A stretch of DNA of 64,000 nucleotides from Isoetes taiwanensis (GCA_021234155.1 JAJEKV010000049.1:10392292-10456291); one strand, 5' to 3'; numbered from the stretch's first letter, positions 24,196-36,835 are shown. The notes: a model not told the origin generated them from the letters alone. Made by a program: numbers and translations.

Positions 24196-24366
24196 CTGCA
24201 AAGGGAATAGGTCCTCTGGCCCTATCTTAGTATCATCTAATGGGTCAAAATCAAACTTATCCTCATCTGCAAAATCCATAGTCTGGATATAAAGCTCCCA
24301 TTCAAGAATTTATTTTGAACCGATGGAATCATATAGGTCCTTTATAGCACGACTGTGATTTCAACC
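24196..24366 (-). pseudogene. Orphan catalase exon
   Basis: The minus-strand translation reads NHSRAIKDLYDS, then [22 protein letters not shown] and PEDLFPLQ directly followed by a GT splice donor (GTAACC). Plant catalases have NHSHATQDLYDSI, EWKLYIQ, DFDPLDVTK and PED-PLQ here. One in-frame stop (TAA, near 24,306) and another just upstream of NHS show that it is dead. The haem Tyr segment and NADPH region that should follow are not found in the next kilobase. In the source gene this is a peroxisomal enzyme that decomposes H2O2. Confidence 0.8.
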
Positions 24367-24393
24367 ACTCTCGGTAATTGCTTCATTGTCAAG

Positions 24394-24575
24394 AATAGAA
24401 TAGAATAGAATAGAATTGTTTTTATCGTCCACGGAGACCAATCGGCCTATGGGACCCAATACAAAAAGCAGTCACATTACTGCCCGGATTAAAAAACCCC
24501 CGCCCCGAAGGGTTTTCGAGGGAAAAACCGTGGCAGCAATAAGACTGCTGACATCAGGAGAAACTTCAAACACTT
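24394..24575 (-). mobile_element. LINE 3'-end relic with pentanucleotide tail
   Basis: (AGAAT)n, then TTTTTATCGTCCACGGAGACC, ATCGGCCTATGGGACCCAA and CCCCGAAGGGTTTTCG. These match the 3' end of the LINE at 57,612-57,765 in the same orientation. It abuts the catalase relic. Confidence 0.8.
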
Positions 24576-24939
24576 CAATTTGCCAATGGTGCGTCTGATC
24601 AGAACTACAGTACATAAAGCTTTACAAAGTCTCAAACCTAAATATTAGACACAACTAGATATAGTTTGTATATTTGCATGTGGAATAGCGCCACATCATC
24701 AAGTGCCTACAAATATCTGGATAGATGAACCAACATTTACAAATCTCTGGATAGACAAACTAGCAATTCATATCCAGAAGCACTGGATTTTTTCAAAACC
24801 ACTAGGTTGAATTCCGAATCTCCAATTCAGCTAACAAAGTACTACTGCATACAAGTGCATTTGAGCATCCGGTTACACGGTAAGAAGAGCAGCGGTTGGC
24901 CTCGCGCAACAACAGGAGTGACCGACAATTTAAGGACAA

Positions 24940-25080
24940 TGGCATATTTGGAGCGGTTTCTAGAATATTCTGGGCATATACTAGCATTTCCTAGAATATG
25001 CCAAAAACCCACCTAAGGTTTTGCAAACCCCTCCCCCCCAACACCAAAAGGTTTCCCCTCCTAGAGGCAAACCCAACATT
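24940..25080 (-). repeat. End of a dispersed repeat family (copy 2 of 3)
   Basis: Reverse orientation relative to 2,170-2,300. CTAGAATATGCCAAAAACCC, a C-rich variant, and TTTCCCCTCCTAGAGGCAAA are kept. Confidence 0.5.
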
Positions 25081-26550
25081 AGGAACTATGTAAATTAGGT
25101 AAATGTGAAAACTATTCAACGGCTAAGATACGCCATGATGAACGGCCTAGATTTTGATCCAGGTCGTATCATCTTATTGGTTGAGGCCGTGTTTCTTTCT
25201 CTTCTTTCCCGCCCGGCCGCTTTCCTTGCAGCTATGGTCGTGTTTCTTTCCCGCCTGGCAGCTATGGCGATGGGCACCTAGGGCGATGGCCGTTCTCTGC
25301 TCCTTCTCCAGCTATGGCGATGGCAAAGCATAGCTGCAAATCCGGCAGCATCCCGTGGTCGGCCTTGTACTGCATATCAAGGTAGCTGGAAATGTTTTAG
25401 AACTATCTATTTCTGGTCCCGGTGGACTATGGCGAGGCGATGGTAGCTGGATTCTGAGCCCAAGAACTCCCACTTCTTCACTGGCAGACCCAAGCCATGC
25501 TCTTCTTCCATCATTTTTCCCTTGGTTTTTAACAGGCCTTCTTTATTTGAATGCATTTAGCTCAATTTGAAGGTTCTGTGCTTCTTAGCTTGTTTTGAAG
25601 GTTCTGTGCTTGCTTAATGATTTCAGTTGGGATATTACCTCTCTGCTTACATCTGTACTGTCATCCCGCTATCCACTTTTCCCAGTCCTTAGATAATATT
25701 TTCTGTATTTTGCTCTCATCTCTTCCATAAGGCTCCAGTACTGCATTCTGTACAGTTTAATAAGCTGTTTAGTTCGTCTGGCTCGTCTTCTGATAACCTC
25801 CTCCAGAGATACGACCCTTGTTCTTGCCATGTTTGTTTCCCTTTATTTAACTTTATTTTCTCAATCCACCTCTGTTTTTCTCTTGGCCGAATCTGCTTTT
25901 GCTGTGTGCTACTCTACCCATGTTGGCCGAATGATGAATGACAAGGGGCTTGGCACGGAATAATTTTTGCTCTATTCCTAAATAAAGGCTTTATCTATTT
26001 TTTGATTGTTGTTTCATGCTTCCAATACGATTTTTTAATGGCTTTGCTCTTTTGTAGAAGTAATATCATCTCCAGATATGATGTACGGGGAGACTGTTAA
26101 TCTCTTAGCAAGATTTAAGGTAAGATGAATTTATGGATTATTCTGAACTGACTAGGTGTTATTGGCTTAGGCGAATATCAGCCTCCTTAGCTGTTTTCCT
26201 TAAAGTTTTGCAATAGTTATATTTCAGTTTATTTCAGTTTTGCATTGTCTATTAGTACTAAATCAATGCAACTCTTTTTTATCACAGAATAAATCCACTC
26301 GTGGCTGCAAGGAAAGATATGTTGGTTTGCCTTTTCCTGTCATCCATTTTTGTGGTAGCAGCTGCAAGTTCAGTTACAGGTTATGAAGGTCTTTGGCATC
26401 TCTGGGGGCGGCTCCGTGGAAGAATAGGCACATATCAGATGGTCGGATCGAAGCCCATTGGCACAGTCAACTGTGCTACAGTAAGCAGGCCAATACCCGG
26501 GCTACAGTGTTTTCAAATCATATTAATCTCATGTTTGAACCTTAATTATT
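25081..26550. other. Gene-like debris, not identified
   Basis: A GC-richer part (25,200-25,480) repeats CAGCTATGGCGATGG. Exon-like stretches with flanking AG/GT occur at about 26,056-26,118 (before GTAAGATG) and 26,287-26,380. None matches a family I can name. They could be captured gene pieces of the Helitron ending at 26,555. Confidence 0.3.
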
Positions 26551-26554
26551 AATA

Positions 26555-26583
26555 CTAGAAACGTGTGCCCGGCGATGCCGGGC
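26555..26583 (-). mobile_element. Helitron 3' terminus (minus strand)
   Basis: Read on the minus strand: hairpin GCCCGGCATCGCCGGGC, ACACGTTT, CTAG then T. It is the same family as 16,444 and 19,461 in the other direction, so the element body lies above 26,583. Confidence 0.8.
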
Positions 26584-28135
26584 ATTAGTTACGGACATGT
26601 GGAATAGGTAGAGGTAATGGCAGAATAAAGAGCTATGAATATAACAGAGTGCAATTGTAAAAGGTTAGCTTTGAGCGTATCTAGTGGACAGGAATAGTGG
26701 GATGCACAGGATGGATTCAAAAGCGCAGAGATGATGGAGTGCATTCTAAGTGACAAAAGTTGATGCTTTATATTAGTTCAACAATTTAAGGGGGAAAACC
26801 ATAATACAACTGATTTAAATTATGAATAGAACATGGCAACTTACACTGGAATTTGGCTTTGTCTTTGGAAATGATAGGTTTACTTGATGCATAGCATGGC
26901 ATTCATCTTTTGTCCCCTTCTGGATCATTATCTGTTTCATTCATGAGCTGCATATTACATCTGCACAATTCTTATTATTAATTGTGCCTTGATTCGATAA
27001 ATAAACTTACAGCTAAATTCCTACTGTGAGTTTTATGCACAAAAAAGGACGTGTCTTCTCTCAGTCCTTTTCATGCTATGATACCTTAAACCAAACCCAG
27101 GCATTAGCAATTTTGATAAGCCTTATATGCTCCATAAGTTGTATTTGAGTGTGTGTCTAAACCCTATACCAGTGCCATGTGTGTTTGTATAGAAATCAAG
27201 CCTTGGTTGCTTATGTTGTGGATCGCTATGTTTGTGCAAGATATAAAAATATATGATGCAAATTGAATTGTAGTGAATGGATTGGTGGAAGAAAATATGC
27301 AAGATTTACATATATAATAATATGCAATTGTGAATTCTAGTGGATGGGTCGATCGAATGGACTAAATCAATATATCCAATAGAACTGGTGGAATGTATAA
27401 TATGTAATTGTGAATTCTAGTGGATGGGTCGATGGAATTGACTCGATCAATTTATCCAATTGAACTCATTGTGAACATGAAGGTGGATGTAGTGTCACAA
27501 TATCTTGCATTGTCATGTTGTGGCAACTTAGAAATCAACTTAGTAATCAGTCGCATGTTTTTGTGATATTTATGTAAGGACATGAATATATTGTAGTAAG
27601 CATGTAAGTAAGAGCAATGCCAGCCAATATTTCATGAATAAGAGATTTTTCAGGCATCTCTAACATGATCAGCTAGTTCAAATACTTGAAGAGGTTCCAT
27701 CTATCTCTCCTATTCTTAGTCACACTCATCTACAGACTATGTTTGTTATGAGCAACAATATCGTGCCCACTTTAGGAGCAGAAGCCTTTCTTATCCTTCT
27801 TTTAAATGCCCTCATCTTCATCCATATATTATGAAAATTCAAAGCTCCCTCCAACCTTTCGAAATGTTTAAGAGTCTTCTCCTCTCTCTTGGACTTGGGT
27901 ACCTTGCATACTATCCTTCTTCAGTTGTTTATCCTTCTATACTGTGGTACATCTGATAACATACATCAAATGCAAGTATACAAAGATATATACATTTATT
28001 CCAAAAATTACTAAATAGTATTCACAATATAGCTAGAGGAGTGATGGAACTTTGCTATCGAAATTGAGTAGGACTTCGGTATATCTTGAAAACCTGCAAA
28101 CAATGGAGCTGCAAACAATGGAGCTGAAGACATAA
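26584..28135. other. No gene seen; short duplication near 27,330-27,440
   Basis: TATGCAATTGTGAATTCTAG plus TGGATGGGTCGAT is repeated about 80 bp apart. No coding exon is supported. This is presumably the 3' part of the minus-strand Helitron. Confidence 0.4.
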
Positions 28136-28945
28136 AGAACCTTGGAAAAGTCGTTAACAAATGGCACATATCTCTCTAATAGAGCTCTTTGCTCATGTGT
28201 CATGGAAAAATGGTATGCACAATCTTAAACCAAATGAAATGGAGATTGCCATTAAATTCAACACATATCTGCCATGCGCTTCATTATCTAGCCATGGCCA
28301 CACAGATATCAACGATCACTGGCCAGATGCGGTGACATTCCATGCTTACCTCGAAGGTTGAAACTGGTCAGATATATGTGTGCTTCCACATAATATCTAC
28401 TTCCACATAATATCAAGATGAGAAATGTCACAATTTATTAAACATAATCATGTCATGAGTTTCTAACTGCCAAGGGTTTTTCATTTCTATTTTGTATAAG
28501 CCTCTAAATCTTGTATATGAATAAACACATCAGACGGATTCTAAAGAACATTTTAAATCTACACAAATGCAACGGATTGTCCTACACTCTAACTATAGAA
28601 TGTTCCCTAGGTAACTGTGCCCTAACATAACCATAAATCATTTTTTATAACAATAGTAGACATTATACATCTCTGTGTTTGCCTTTAGAGCAAGAAAGCA
28701 AGCATGTATATAGAACCACCTAGTTTGATTGTTTGGCAGCGAGAACTTGAAAATTCACAACAATGCATCAAATGAAATTTGAAAACACATTGAATAGGAT
28801 CTTGATAGTGCCTTGAAAACTTGCAAAACAATGCACCTGAACAAAGAAATCGTCTTTGAAAAGCCTTTAACAAATGACAATACCTTTCTAACTGAACCCT
28901 TTGCTCCTGTGTCATGGCCAGATAATGTGCAACAATTCTTAACGA
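28136..28945 (-). pseudogene. Duplicated exon-like segment, source unknown
   Basis: Around 28,850-28,945 the minus strand reads LRIVAHYLAMTQEQRVQLER followed by a GT donor. A diverged copy lies at 28,150-28,235, where it is broken by stops. The two share ATGACACA(G/T)GAGCAAAG and the following GTATTGTCATTTGTTAA-like intron start. Not recognised. Confidence 0.35.
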
Positions 28946-29029
28946 ACTACATTGATGCTGGTTATGCTTCAATTCTGCAAAACAGAAAGCTCATTAAACA
29001 TACAACAAAATTCGAATGTTAAAACTCCA

Positions 29030-30520
29030 TCAATTGTTGTCTTCATTATTTGGCATAACACAAATAGGATTGAGTTGGCATTCAAAATTCAACAGGTGAC
29101 ATGACCATGTTTCCACAAGTATTCTGTCATTTTACACAACAGTGACTTGCAATACATCTAACCACTTTGCTTTATTTAATACTTGAAGCAATATTCTACT
29201 CATCTTATGCAACATCTCTTGGCCCTTCAAGTATTGCAATTGCATAAATCTATGAAACAAATAGAATGTCAAAGCCTAAATTAAATAATCACAGATTTCA
29301 AAAGAAACAACCCATTTTGGGATATCTTCTCTCTCTGGAGCTACCATCTAGACCTTAGATCTCTATAACATCATAAAAATGGTCCAACCATGACGTAGTT
29401 GAATATGAGGTTGAAAAGGTGAGAGTAAGAATGCATGGCTGTTATCTTCCTACCAGGTTATACAGTGTGATGCTGCTCTATTCACACCAGGATGGCAAGT
29501 AAAGCTCAGATGCTCTGCATTTATACAAAAACAAAAAGTGAGAAAAAAAGATATAAGAATGAGGTAAAAAATTTATATTTCAGGGATCACTATGAGCAGA
29601 CTTTTACATAGAACAACATGCCAAGAGAGAAAAAGAATAAAATGCTTGTCCTAATCTTCAAAAAGTACAATAGCACAAAATTTGGTGAAGCATGCAATGC
29701 AGACAAATGTGCTTTTTATTTTAGGCTATGTAGATGTCTTCGTGCCCTAAAATGCTTGGGAGTCTCTATTAATATGGCCTACCTTGTAAGCAGAGCTTAG
29801 AAAATGCAAGGATCTTGGCCGATATGAAAATGGGCCAAAATGCAGTTTGCACCAAGATGCCAAGTAAAGGTAGGTCATTCCTGCACTTACACAAAAACTA
29901 AAATTGAGACAATTTAACCTCCAATAAATGATAACTCTTTGAAGCAGCGACTGGAAAGAATCATTAAGAAGCGCAAAAGCTAGAAAGTGCTCACAGAAGG
30001 TGCTCTAAAAGCAAGTGAAGAACTCCACACTTTGAATCCTGAATAAAAATATTGAAATTAGTCTTAGGAACAATGTCGCCCATTAAAAGCCGACAATGCT
30101 ATCTACTCCAAGCTCCACTCACGTTTCCAAGAGCTCTAAGCCGACAATGTTATCTACTCCGAGATCCACTCACGTTTCCAAGATCCGAGCCAGCTGAAGC
30201 AAAAATGAGACCCAACTGACAAACTCCAAATGCTTCCAATCCTGGAATAAAAATATCTTCATTAGTTTTAGGAAGATCCGACCCAGTTGAACAGAAAAAT
30301 GCTATCTTCTACTCACATTTGCAAGATCTGACCCAGTTGAGGTGCCAAAATGAGGCCCAGCTGAGGCGCCAAAAATGAGAGAGAAGAATCCTACTTGAGG
30401 GAATTTCGTATAGCAGCAGCCCATCGAGATTTTTCCCATTCAACTTCGTCTAAAATTTCTCATTCAATGCTGGTACCTGAGTTCAAATTCTTGATATTCA
30501 ATTAGGGCGGGAACACAAAC
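29030..30520. other. No gene seen; short repeats at 30,070-30,370
   Basis: AGCCGACAATG(C/T)TATCTACTCC and CACTCACGTTTCCAAGA are repeated about 55 bp apart, and CCCAGTTGAGG/CCCAGCTGAGG variants recur below. No coding exon is supported. Confidence 0.45.
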
Positions 30521-30526
30521 TGGAAG

Positions 30527-30560
30527 GGAACGCAGCATGCGGCGTAATATGCGGCGTTCC
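30527..30560. repeat. Hairpin, GGAACGC(C/A)GCATG family (copy 2)
   Basis: GGAACGCAGCAT and ATGCGGCGTTCC pair with one mismatch around GCGGCGTAAT. It has the same total length (34 bp) as 15,657-15,690. Confidence 0.75.
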
Positions 30561-32798
30561 TTGGCACTGAACTCAACCCCAGTGTTTAATCGAGATTGCT
30601 ATTTTAAAACATTGACATTTTGTGAAGGTGATAGTACGCATTTGCATTACTAAATTCTTCTTAGGTGTTGAGGTCTTGTTGGAAATAGGACAATTACAAA
30701 GAAAGCTTGAGGAAACCTCGTGGGTTTGGTAAAACCATCCTCATATTGCTTTCGTTCCCTTAACGTAGAAGGCAATTACCCATACTCCATATCATCCAAC
30801 GAAATTTGTCCCGCATTTGTTATCTACCCGCAAACATTAGATTTAGAGGTATGCTCGAGTAAATAATAACTAGAACCTTGTTTACTCTTCAATCAACATT
30901 TGTACAACATATGATCGCGACACACATTGCAAAATAACCTCCAAAGAATTCAAAGCATGTTTGCTAATTTACCACCGTAACTACCACCCTCCTGTAAAAT
31001 TTCCATTAGTAGTTCAAAGTCATGGTCCACCGGACATTCTTTGCAATCCACTTTCTCGGCATCTTCCTTCATATTGCTAATCCGGCATCTTGACCATCTT
31101 ATCTATAATGGTGGTTGTGTCATCCTTGGAATATATCATTGTAAGAATGTCCTCCAAATAATAAACTTAAACAGAAATTGTAAACCCTAACTTGGATAAT
31201 CGAGGCGCTTACCAAAGTAGGCAAAAAATTGCTGATTTAAGCGTGGCACTCATTAACATCTAGACGTGTCCCAAAAGAAGATATCACCTGGGTGCTTCTA
31301 CATTATTTGAATCTAATGCCTCATTTAAAAAGATAACTAACTAGACAAACATCTGGCCTTAATAATAGAAGATCCCTGCATCACGTGAAAAGGTTTAGGT
31401 TGTTGCATAAAAAGTACAAGAAACTATGCCTACGCCAACAGTTTCCTCTCCATATCTCTGAGTTTTCGCTTCTCCTGGTGCAGAATGAAATAACCGTCTT
31501 GGATTGGATATCTCTGCATCTTGCCCCAATGCTCCACACCAGTTTGCATTGCATGCACAGGAATTGCCAATACCGTAAAATTTTTATAACAAATTTTCTA
31601 AAACGTAAAGAAGACTTTTATTGAAATTACGGTGGCTCTGGCGGTGGCTATGGCACGGTTCTTTCGAAGCTTTCTGGCCATGATGCTCTATAAAGCTATT
31701 ATCGGTTCACTGCTTTGGGATCATTTCAGAAGATTTGTGCAAAAGATTTCAAAGTGCCCACATCTCCAGCATCAAATGATGCCATTATCATATAAGGACA
31801 GTCCAATATTGGCCCTGCAGATCATCCCTTGAGCGGCAGTTCTCAAGATCACGGCAGCATCTTTGATCAACGGATCGGAGCAGCAGATCGCCAGGACTTA
31901 TGTAAGATCGAATCAGACATGGGATGCTTCCGGCAGTGGCCAAACCCAAACAGGGGAGTCAGCGGCGCCACTCTGCAAAGGCGGAGAAACTTTTACTCTA
32001 CATAAAAATAATGTAACATCCCAGTAATTTCAATCAAACCTTCTTTACGTAATTTTTAAACTCATAAGGGCATTTTGGTAATTATATAAACTCATAGAGG
32101 CATTTTATAGTTTTTCCTAATATCAAGGCATTATGTAGTTTTTCCTCATATCAATATGGTAGGTGTCGTCGGGCAACCTTATTTAAGGTTGATGATGAGG
32201 TGCCAAAGCTCACGGCCACATAGACACCTAGTATGTCATCGAATGATGATGAGCCAAAGCTCACAACCACATAACTTTGCCACTGTGTCGCACCTTATTC
32301 AAGGTTGACATGGGGTGCCAAAGGTTGATGACTGAGGAACCTGCAGCCTTGTGCCATCTTTCTTGTGCTAAACTTGCTAGCACTAAGTAAAAATAAGGAA
32401 AAAATTATACACTATTTTCCTGAAATGATGGAAGTGAGAGCATACAAAGTGGGGCAAATATCACCACTCCATATGGTTTCAAATGATTTGCTGGAACTTT
32501 TACATGAAAAGCAGATTTTATAAATTGTTTGCAATGGAATTAGGCTCTTTGCTTTCAAGCACACTTGATGGCATGTGCACTGACAGACTTTGAAGTAACA
32601 CATATTAAAACAATGCAGACATAATGTATCTCAACAAGACGATCTAAAGGATACCTTCTTCCACAGTATCCTATTTAGTTATTGACTGGTAACATGAAGT
32701 TAGAAGGTTGTGAAACTATATTTCCTTAATAATAATAAGAACAACTTCTTCATTTTGCTCTGCAATGTATCCGTAAAATACACTCCATCACTAGAGAT
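30561..32798. other. No recognised gene; possible captured piece at 31,630-31,990
   Basis: 31,630-31,990 is GC-richer and reads partly open on the plus strand (starting GGSGGGYGTVLSK) but carries stops and is not identifiable. 32,160-32,350 has two diverged copies of AAGGTTGA...GGTGCCAAAG. The first 300 bp upstream of 32,799 would be FKBP12 3' UTR and flank. Confidence 0.35.
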
Positions 32799-33395
32799 CT
32801 ATGATATATTAAGCACTTCTATCTCAAATACAAGCTCCGAATTCGGCATGATGCCCCAGCTAGGAAATCCTGATGCATCATATGCATAATCTGGAGAGCA
32901 CTGCAGTACCAATGTCAAATCAGCACATGAATTTCAAATCTCAGCACATAACTCTGAATGAAAAACCACAGCTGCAATATATAACCAGATGCATCTGCTT
33001 CTCTATAACAGGATCAATGGCACAGACAGAGATTCATAGTTGAATTATGTGAGCTACGAGTCCTGATTTGCCACAATTTAGACACCGTACTTACACGAAC
33101 GCGAGCGGTCTCTCCAAGCTGCATACCTAAGACGCCTTCATCCCAACCTACATGATAGCAAGTCTGTAAGATTAACATCAAGACCAGCTTATTCACATGA
33201 ACTACTCGAGAGAAAAAACTTTACCTTTTATAACATTCCCTTGTCCAATTTTAAATTGAAACTGCTTTTGCCCAAGATCCTTTGTACTGAGTCATACAAG
33301 AAAACTGTAAGTACTAAGAGGATAGGTGCCAACTACAAAGAAATCATTTCATGTATCATACCTCCAGAACTTCTGAGAAAGATCCCTATTTTTTC
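32799..33395 (-). CDS. FKBP12: FKBP12-type peptidyl-prolyl isomerase, four 3' exons, 5' end not found
   Basis: Four exons with GT-AG borders: 33395-33362, 33286-33225, 33147-33095 and 32900-32799. They join in one frame without stops and encode KNRDLSQKFWS, TKDLGQKQFQF, KIGQGNVIKGWDEGVLG, MQLGETARVR, CSPDYAYDASGFPSWGI and SELVFEIEVLNIS. This covers roughly the last 80 of the usual 112 residues. The ligand-pocket residues of the family are kept (V-I-x-x-W in VIKGW, Tyr in PDYAY, Phe in LVFEIE). The Gly usual after AY is Asp. FKBP12 is a cytosolic proline isomerase that binds FK506 and rapamycin. The N-terminal exon (the GQ-VTVHCTG region) was not found in the next 1.8 kb, so the gene is either 5'-truncated or has a long first intron. 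Confidence 0.85.
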
Positions 33396-35085
33396 CTGTG
33401 AACAGTCCAGCAGATTAATAGTGAACATAAAATTGTATCCAACCCATTCATCACAGCAGAAACAGAAATTCATCTCTGATAAAGTGACCACCGTCAGTTT
33501 GCACATGTTTAAGGAATGAGCATATATAGACTTGGATAGGTCGCATTATAAGGATGGTCTTCTTTGTTTTAGCCCCTAGGCTACATTGTGTTCTAGGCAC
33601 TACAAAGATTCGCGGCTTGTGCATTAAATGGTCATGTGAAAAAGACTACAATTACTTCACCAAATGAGAGGTATAGTAGTGTTAGATAATGTTACCTTAA
33701 AACGCTGGCGTCGGCGGAGTGGCATGGTTATCTAGCACTAGCTGGTAAGTGGATGCATGCCATATAGAAAGTATGGATTTGATTTTAAGTTGGTCCAATT
33801 GCGAACCGGTGCTGCCCACTATGCTTTTGTTCAATTACCATATCGGGACCTTGGCATGTTTGCATAATACCAACGATTAGACTCACCCATATTTTCTTGA
33901 TATTGAAAGGGCTCGGGCAACCTCGCATTATCGCATTCCTATCTAACAAGCCGAAAAAGACCGCGATGCTTGTACCATGCTCCACATTAAATGTTAAGCT
34001 TGCCACCATTATTCTAAATTGAGCCTCACTCTTCTTTGTTGCTTCAAGATTACTACCCACTCATTAACATTCAACCACATTGCCTTTGTCTCTTAATCCC
34101 TCCTATACACAAACCCGAAATCATTGCACTCCATGATACCACATTCTTCTTTTTGTGATCTTTTCAAATACATGGGGGCATGCTTCCTCTAGACTATCAC
34201 ATTTGGCATACATCCAACAATCATTATTCCATAGAACTTTCCCCGCTTTCGAAAATTCCGGACTATCACATGCTTTCTAACTCAGATATCATTTTGTTGC
34301 TTCCTACCAGCTCTTTTTGATACACAGCAACCTCGACAAGCCGTAACATTGATAAATTGAAGAACACAATCTAAGCACCCTTTACTTTGCCGTAAACTAT
34401 TGTAACCAATCAATGACCATTTTAACTGTCGCTATAGTCACTCATGTCACTATGAAAGTTGAAAAATCAGAATCTCCCAAATCTCACTTCTATTTCATAT
34501 GAGCACGATGGTAATCAATGAAAATAGCTGGTAAAATGCCGTTGCTTTTGAACCTTGCTCAGTAAGTTTGCTATTCGCTGGCTCTTCTTATACTACCCAT
34601 GGGAAACAACAAGAGACATAGCAATAGAAGTAATGGGAACTAATATGTACAATCTAGAAATAAATCGGGCAAGATATGTGTATCACAAGTATACTAAATT
34701 AGCACTCTTGGTGCGATCCCCATAAGGGTTGCGCATGCGATCAGGTACCATTATTTGCATATACCGTGACTTCAACTAAACGTACTTCAAGCAGATCTTG
34801 TATAAATTCCAGCATACAGAAGCAACTCATCTTTGGGAAATAATTCCTGGAGCTTTCTCAGGATAAAGACCCGTTGTAAGAATTTAGGGATCATAGAAGG
34901 TCAATGACTCCAACTCTTTTTGGCCTACCTTGTCGATGGCCTCCAGTCATTCTTCCTTCTTCCAGTTAGCCAGTTTGCACAGCACCCGCACACAGAAATA
35001 AGGAATGCAACATCGGAGCTTCGGTCTGTATTGCCAGTTAACCGGTTCAAACATCTGTGTCTCACAACGCAGCTGCCCACCAATT
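33396..35085. other. No gene recognised; expected place of the missing FKBP12 first exon
   Basis: I looked on the minus strand for a VTVHCTG-coding segment and did not see one. A 91-codon minus frame (33785-34060) is open but unidentified. Confidence 0.4.
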
Positions 35086-35089
35086 TACA

Positions 35090-35215
35090 GGAAATAGGAG
35101 GTTTTTAGCAGTCACTAGCATATTCTAGGGATATTTTAGCATATACCTAGGATATGCCAAAAGCCCATATAAACAAGGGTTTGCCCCCCTAGGGGCAACC
35201 CAAAAAGAAGATAAT
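35090..35215 (-). repeat. End of a dispersed repeat family (copy 3 of 3)
   Basis: CTAGGATATGCCAAAAGCCC, AAGGGTTTGCCCCCCTAGGG and GCAACCCAAAAAG match 2,170-2,240 in reverse. Confidence 0.65.
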
Positions 35216-35264
35216 TGTTCTGAACCTTTACCATGAATCAAATTTGAATCTTACACTTTGAATG

Positions 35265-35445
35265 TTTGAGTTGAATGTTTCAATGTAATGGTAAAATTTA
35301 GAGTGCAATCTAAATAAAGGCTTGATAATACAACTAAATTAATATTATGCCTTATGTTTCAATGTAATGGTAAAATTTAGAGTGCAATCTAATAAAGGCT
35401 TGATAATACAATACAACTAAATTAATATTATGCCTTATTGTTTGC
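35265..35445. repeat. Tandem duplication, about 88 bp
   Basis: GTTTCAATGTAATGGTAAAA to AATATTATGCCTTAT occurs twice with small indels. Confidence 0.9.
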
Positions 35446-35504
35446 GTTTGATTCTTAAAAGCCTTTCAAGCAAGTGCCTTTAAAAAAAAAAAAGAATGGG
35501 TGCC

Positions 35505-35660
35505 ACATGACAAGATTTGATTAGTTAAAAGGATGTCCATATGTAAAGGAGTGCCATGTGTCAAGATTTGATTGCCTAAAAAGATGTCGACGTGTAAATA
35601 AAGGAGTGCCACATGTCAAGATTTGATTGCCTAAAAAGATGTCGACGTGTAAACCAAACG
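35505..35660. repeat. Short tandem array, about 64 bp period
   Basis: TGTCAAGATTTGATTGCCTA plus AAAAGATGTCGACGTGTAAA is repeated two to three times with degeneration. Confidence 0.85.
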
Positions 35661-36585
35661 TGTTGTTTTTGTAAACTTAAAAAAAGTCCATGGATATTTT
35701 ATGTTGATTTTCTTGCAAAAACAACACTTGGAAATAACTAATTTAAGAAATAACGTGTCTACTTTTTAATAGCTACATATAATATTGAGGAAAACAATGT
35801 TTGAAATAGCAGGATTTCTTTAAACACTACGTGCTTTCCCTAAGAAAACAATGACAAACTTTAAAAAACTACAAGTAGAGGAAAAAAACAAAACGATAGA
35901 AAAACAAAAAAGATCCTTCTTTTTTTTACTTCTTCATGTAGTAATATCGTAAAATCTACGCTGTAGTTTTCAAAAACAATGCATGACTTCTTAAAAAACA
36001 ACAAAGGACAAAAAAAAACCACGTAGAAAAAACTGATAAAAACAATAGTAAAAAAAAGGACACGCTGACAAAAAACAAAAGCGCCGGAAAAAACACAAAT
36101 TGGGATGTTTTACCAAAACCACCGCATCTCTTTGTGCAAATCCGATAAACGGGCCACGGGACTTTTAGGGGCCATTTTGGTGTTGTTTTTGGCATAAAAC
36201 AACACTTCCGCATAACTAAAAACAACCGTGGACCAAAAAATTAGGGTCAGGTGTGATAGTAGAACTAATAATAGTACTGCTAAATGATAAATACTAAATA
36301 GCAAACCAAATTAGTAGATCTAATAATAATAAAATTAATAATTCACCTAACTATAGTTTTAATAATGGTATCAAACACTAGACTTATAATAGTACTACAG
36401 TCCTGACAGTTTTTGAATGCTTGAGGTTCAGCCATGATCAATTGCATTTTTCGTCTCCATGGCATTCAATTCTACATGACAATTGTCTTAAGAAGTGGAA
36501 GCTGATACGATTCAAAGCATAGTCATACTACCAATAAAACAAAATTGTTAAACTCTTGCCGCTAGAAAAGAGATTGCTATGGAAG
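35661..36585. other. Very AT-rich DNA, no gene
   Basis: Long A runs on the plus strand. Minus-strand frames rich in Phe and Leu (35,956-36,304) are compositional. 36,240-36,585 is shared with the flanks of the terpene synthase fragments at 49.0 and 55.6 kb. Confidence 0.5.
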
Positions 36586-36589
36586 TGAA

Positions 36590-36835
36590 AGTTGGGATGA
36601 AGGTTGCAAAGTGGGCCTTTTTAACAAGAGATTCATTCTCATTTCTCTAACTCTAGTCGCAATCACATCCATTTCTTGATTGCTTATGGCAGACGAATAT
36701 GCTATCCATGGTGTGGACGACATGTCAAAGACTCGGTCCCTAGTTTCCTTTGTGGATGTGCCTAATAGAACCATGCCAAATGGGATGTGTTAGGCATTAT
36801 CATGGAAGTGCAAGCAAGTGACAAAGTTTAAAAAT
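36590..36835 (+). pseudogene. Terpene synthase fragment (MTPSL), decayed
   Basis: Related at the DNA level to the middle of the terpene synthase gene at 50 kb: CTCTAACTCTAGTCGCAATC, GCTTATGGCAGACGAATATG, TTTCCTTTGTGGATGTGCC and TGGAAGTGCAAGCAAGTGA. Indels put the segments in different frames. It is one of four plus-strand copies (with 46.2, 49.2 and 55.8 kb). A minus-strand open frame across all four is a shadow. Confidence 0.8.

Noticed and set aside
33396-35085. FKBP12 first exon
   Set aside because: No segment encoding the conserved GQ-VTVHCTG stretch could be found on the minus strand.
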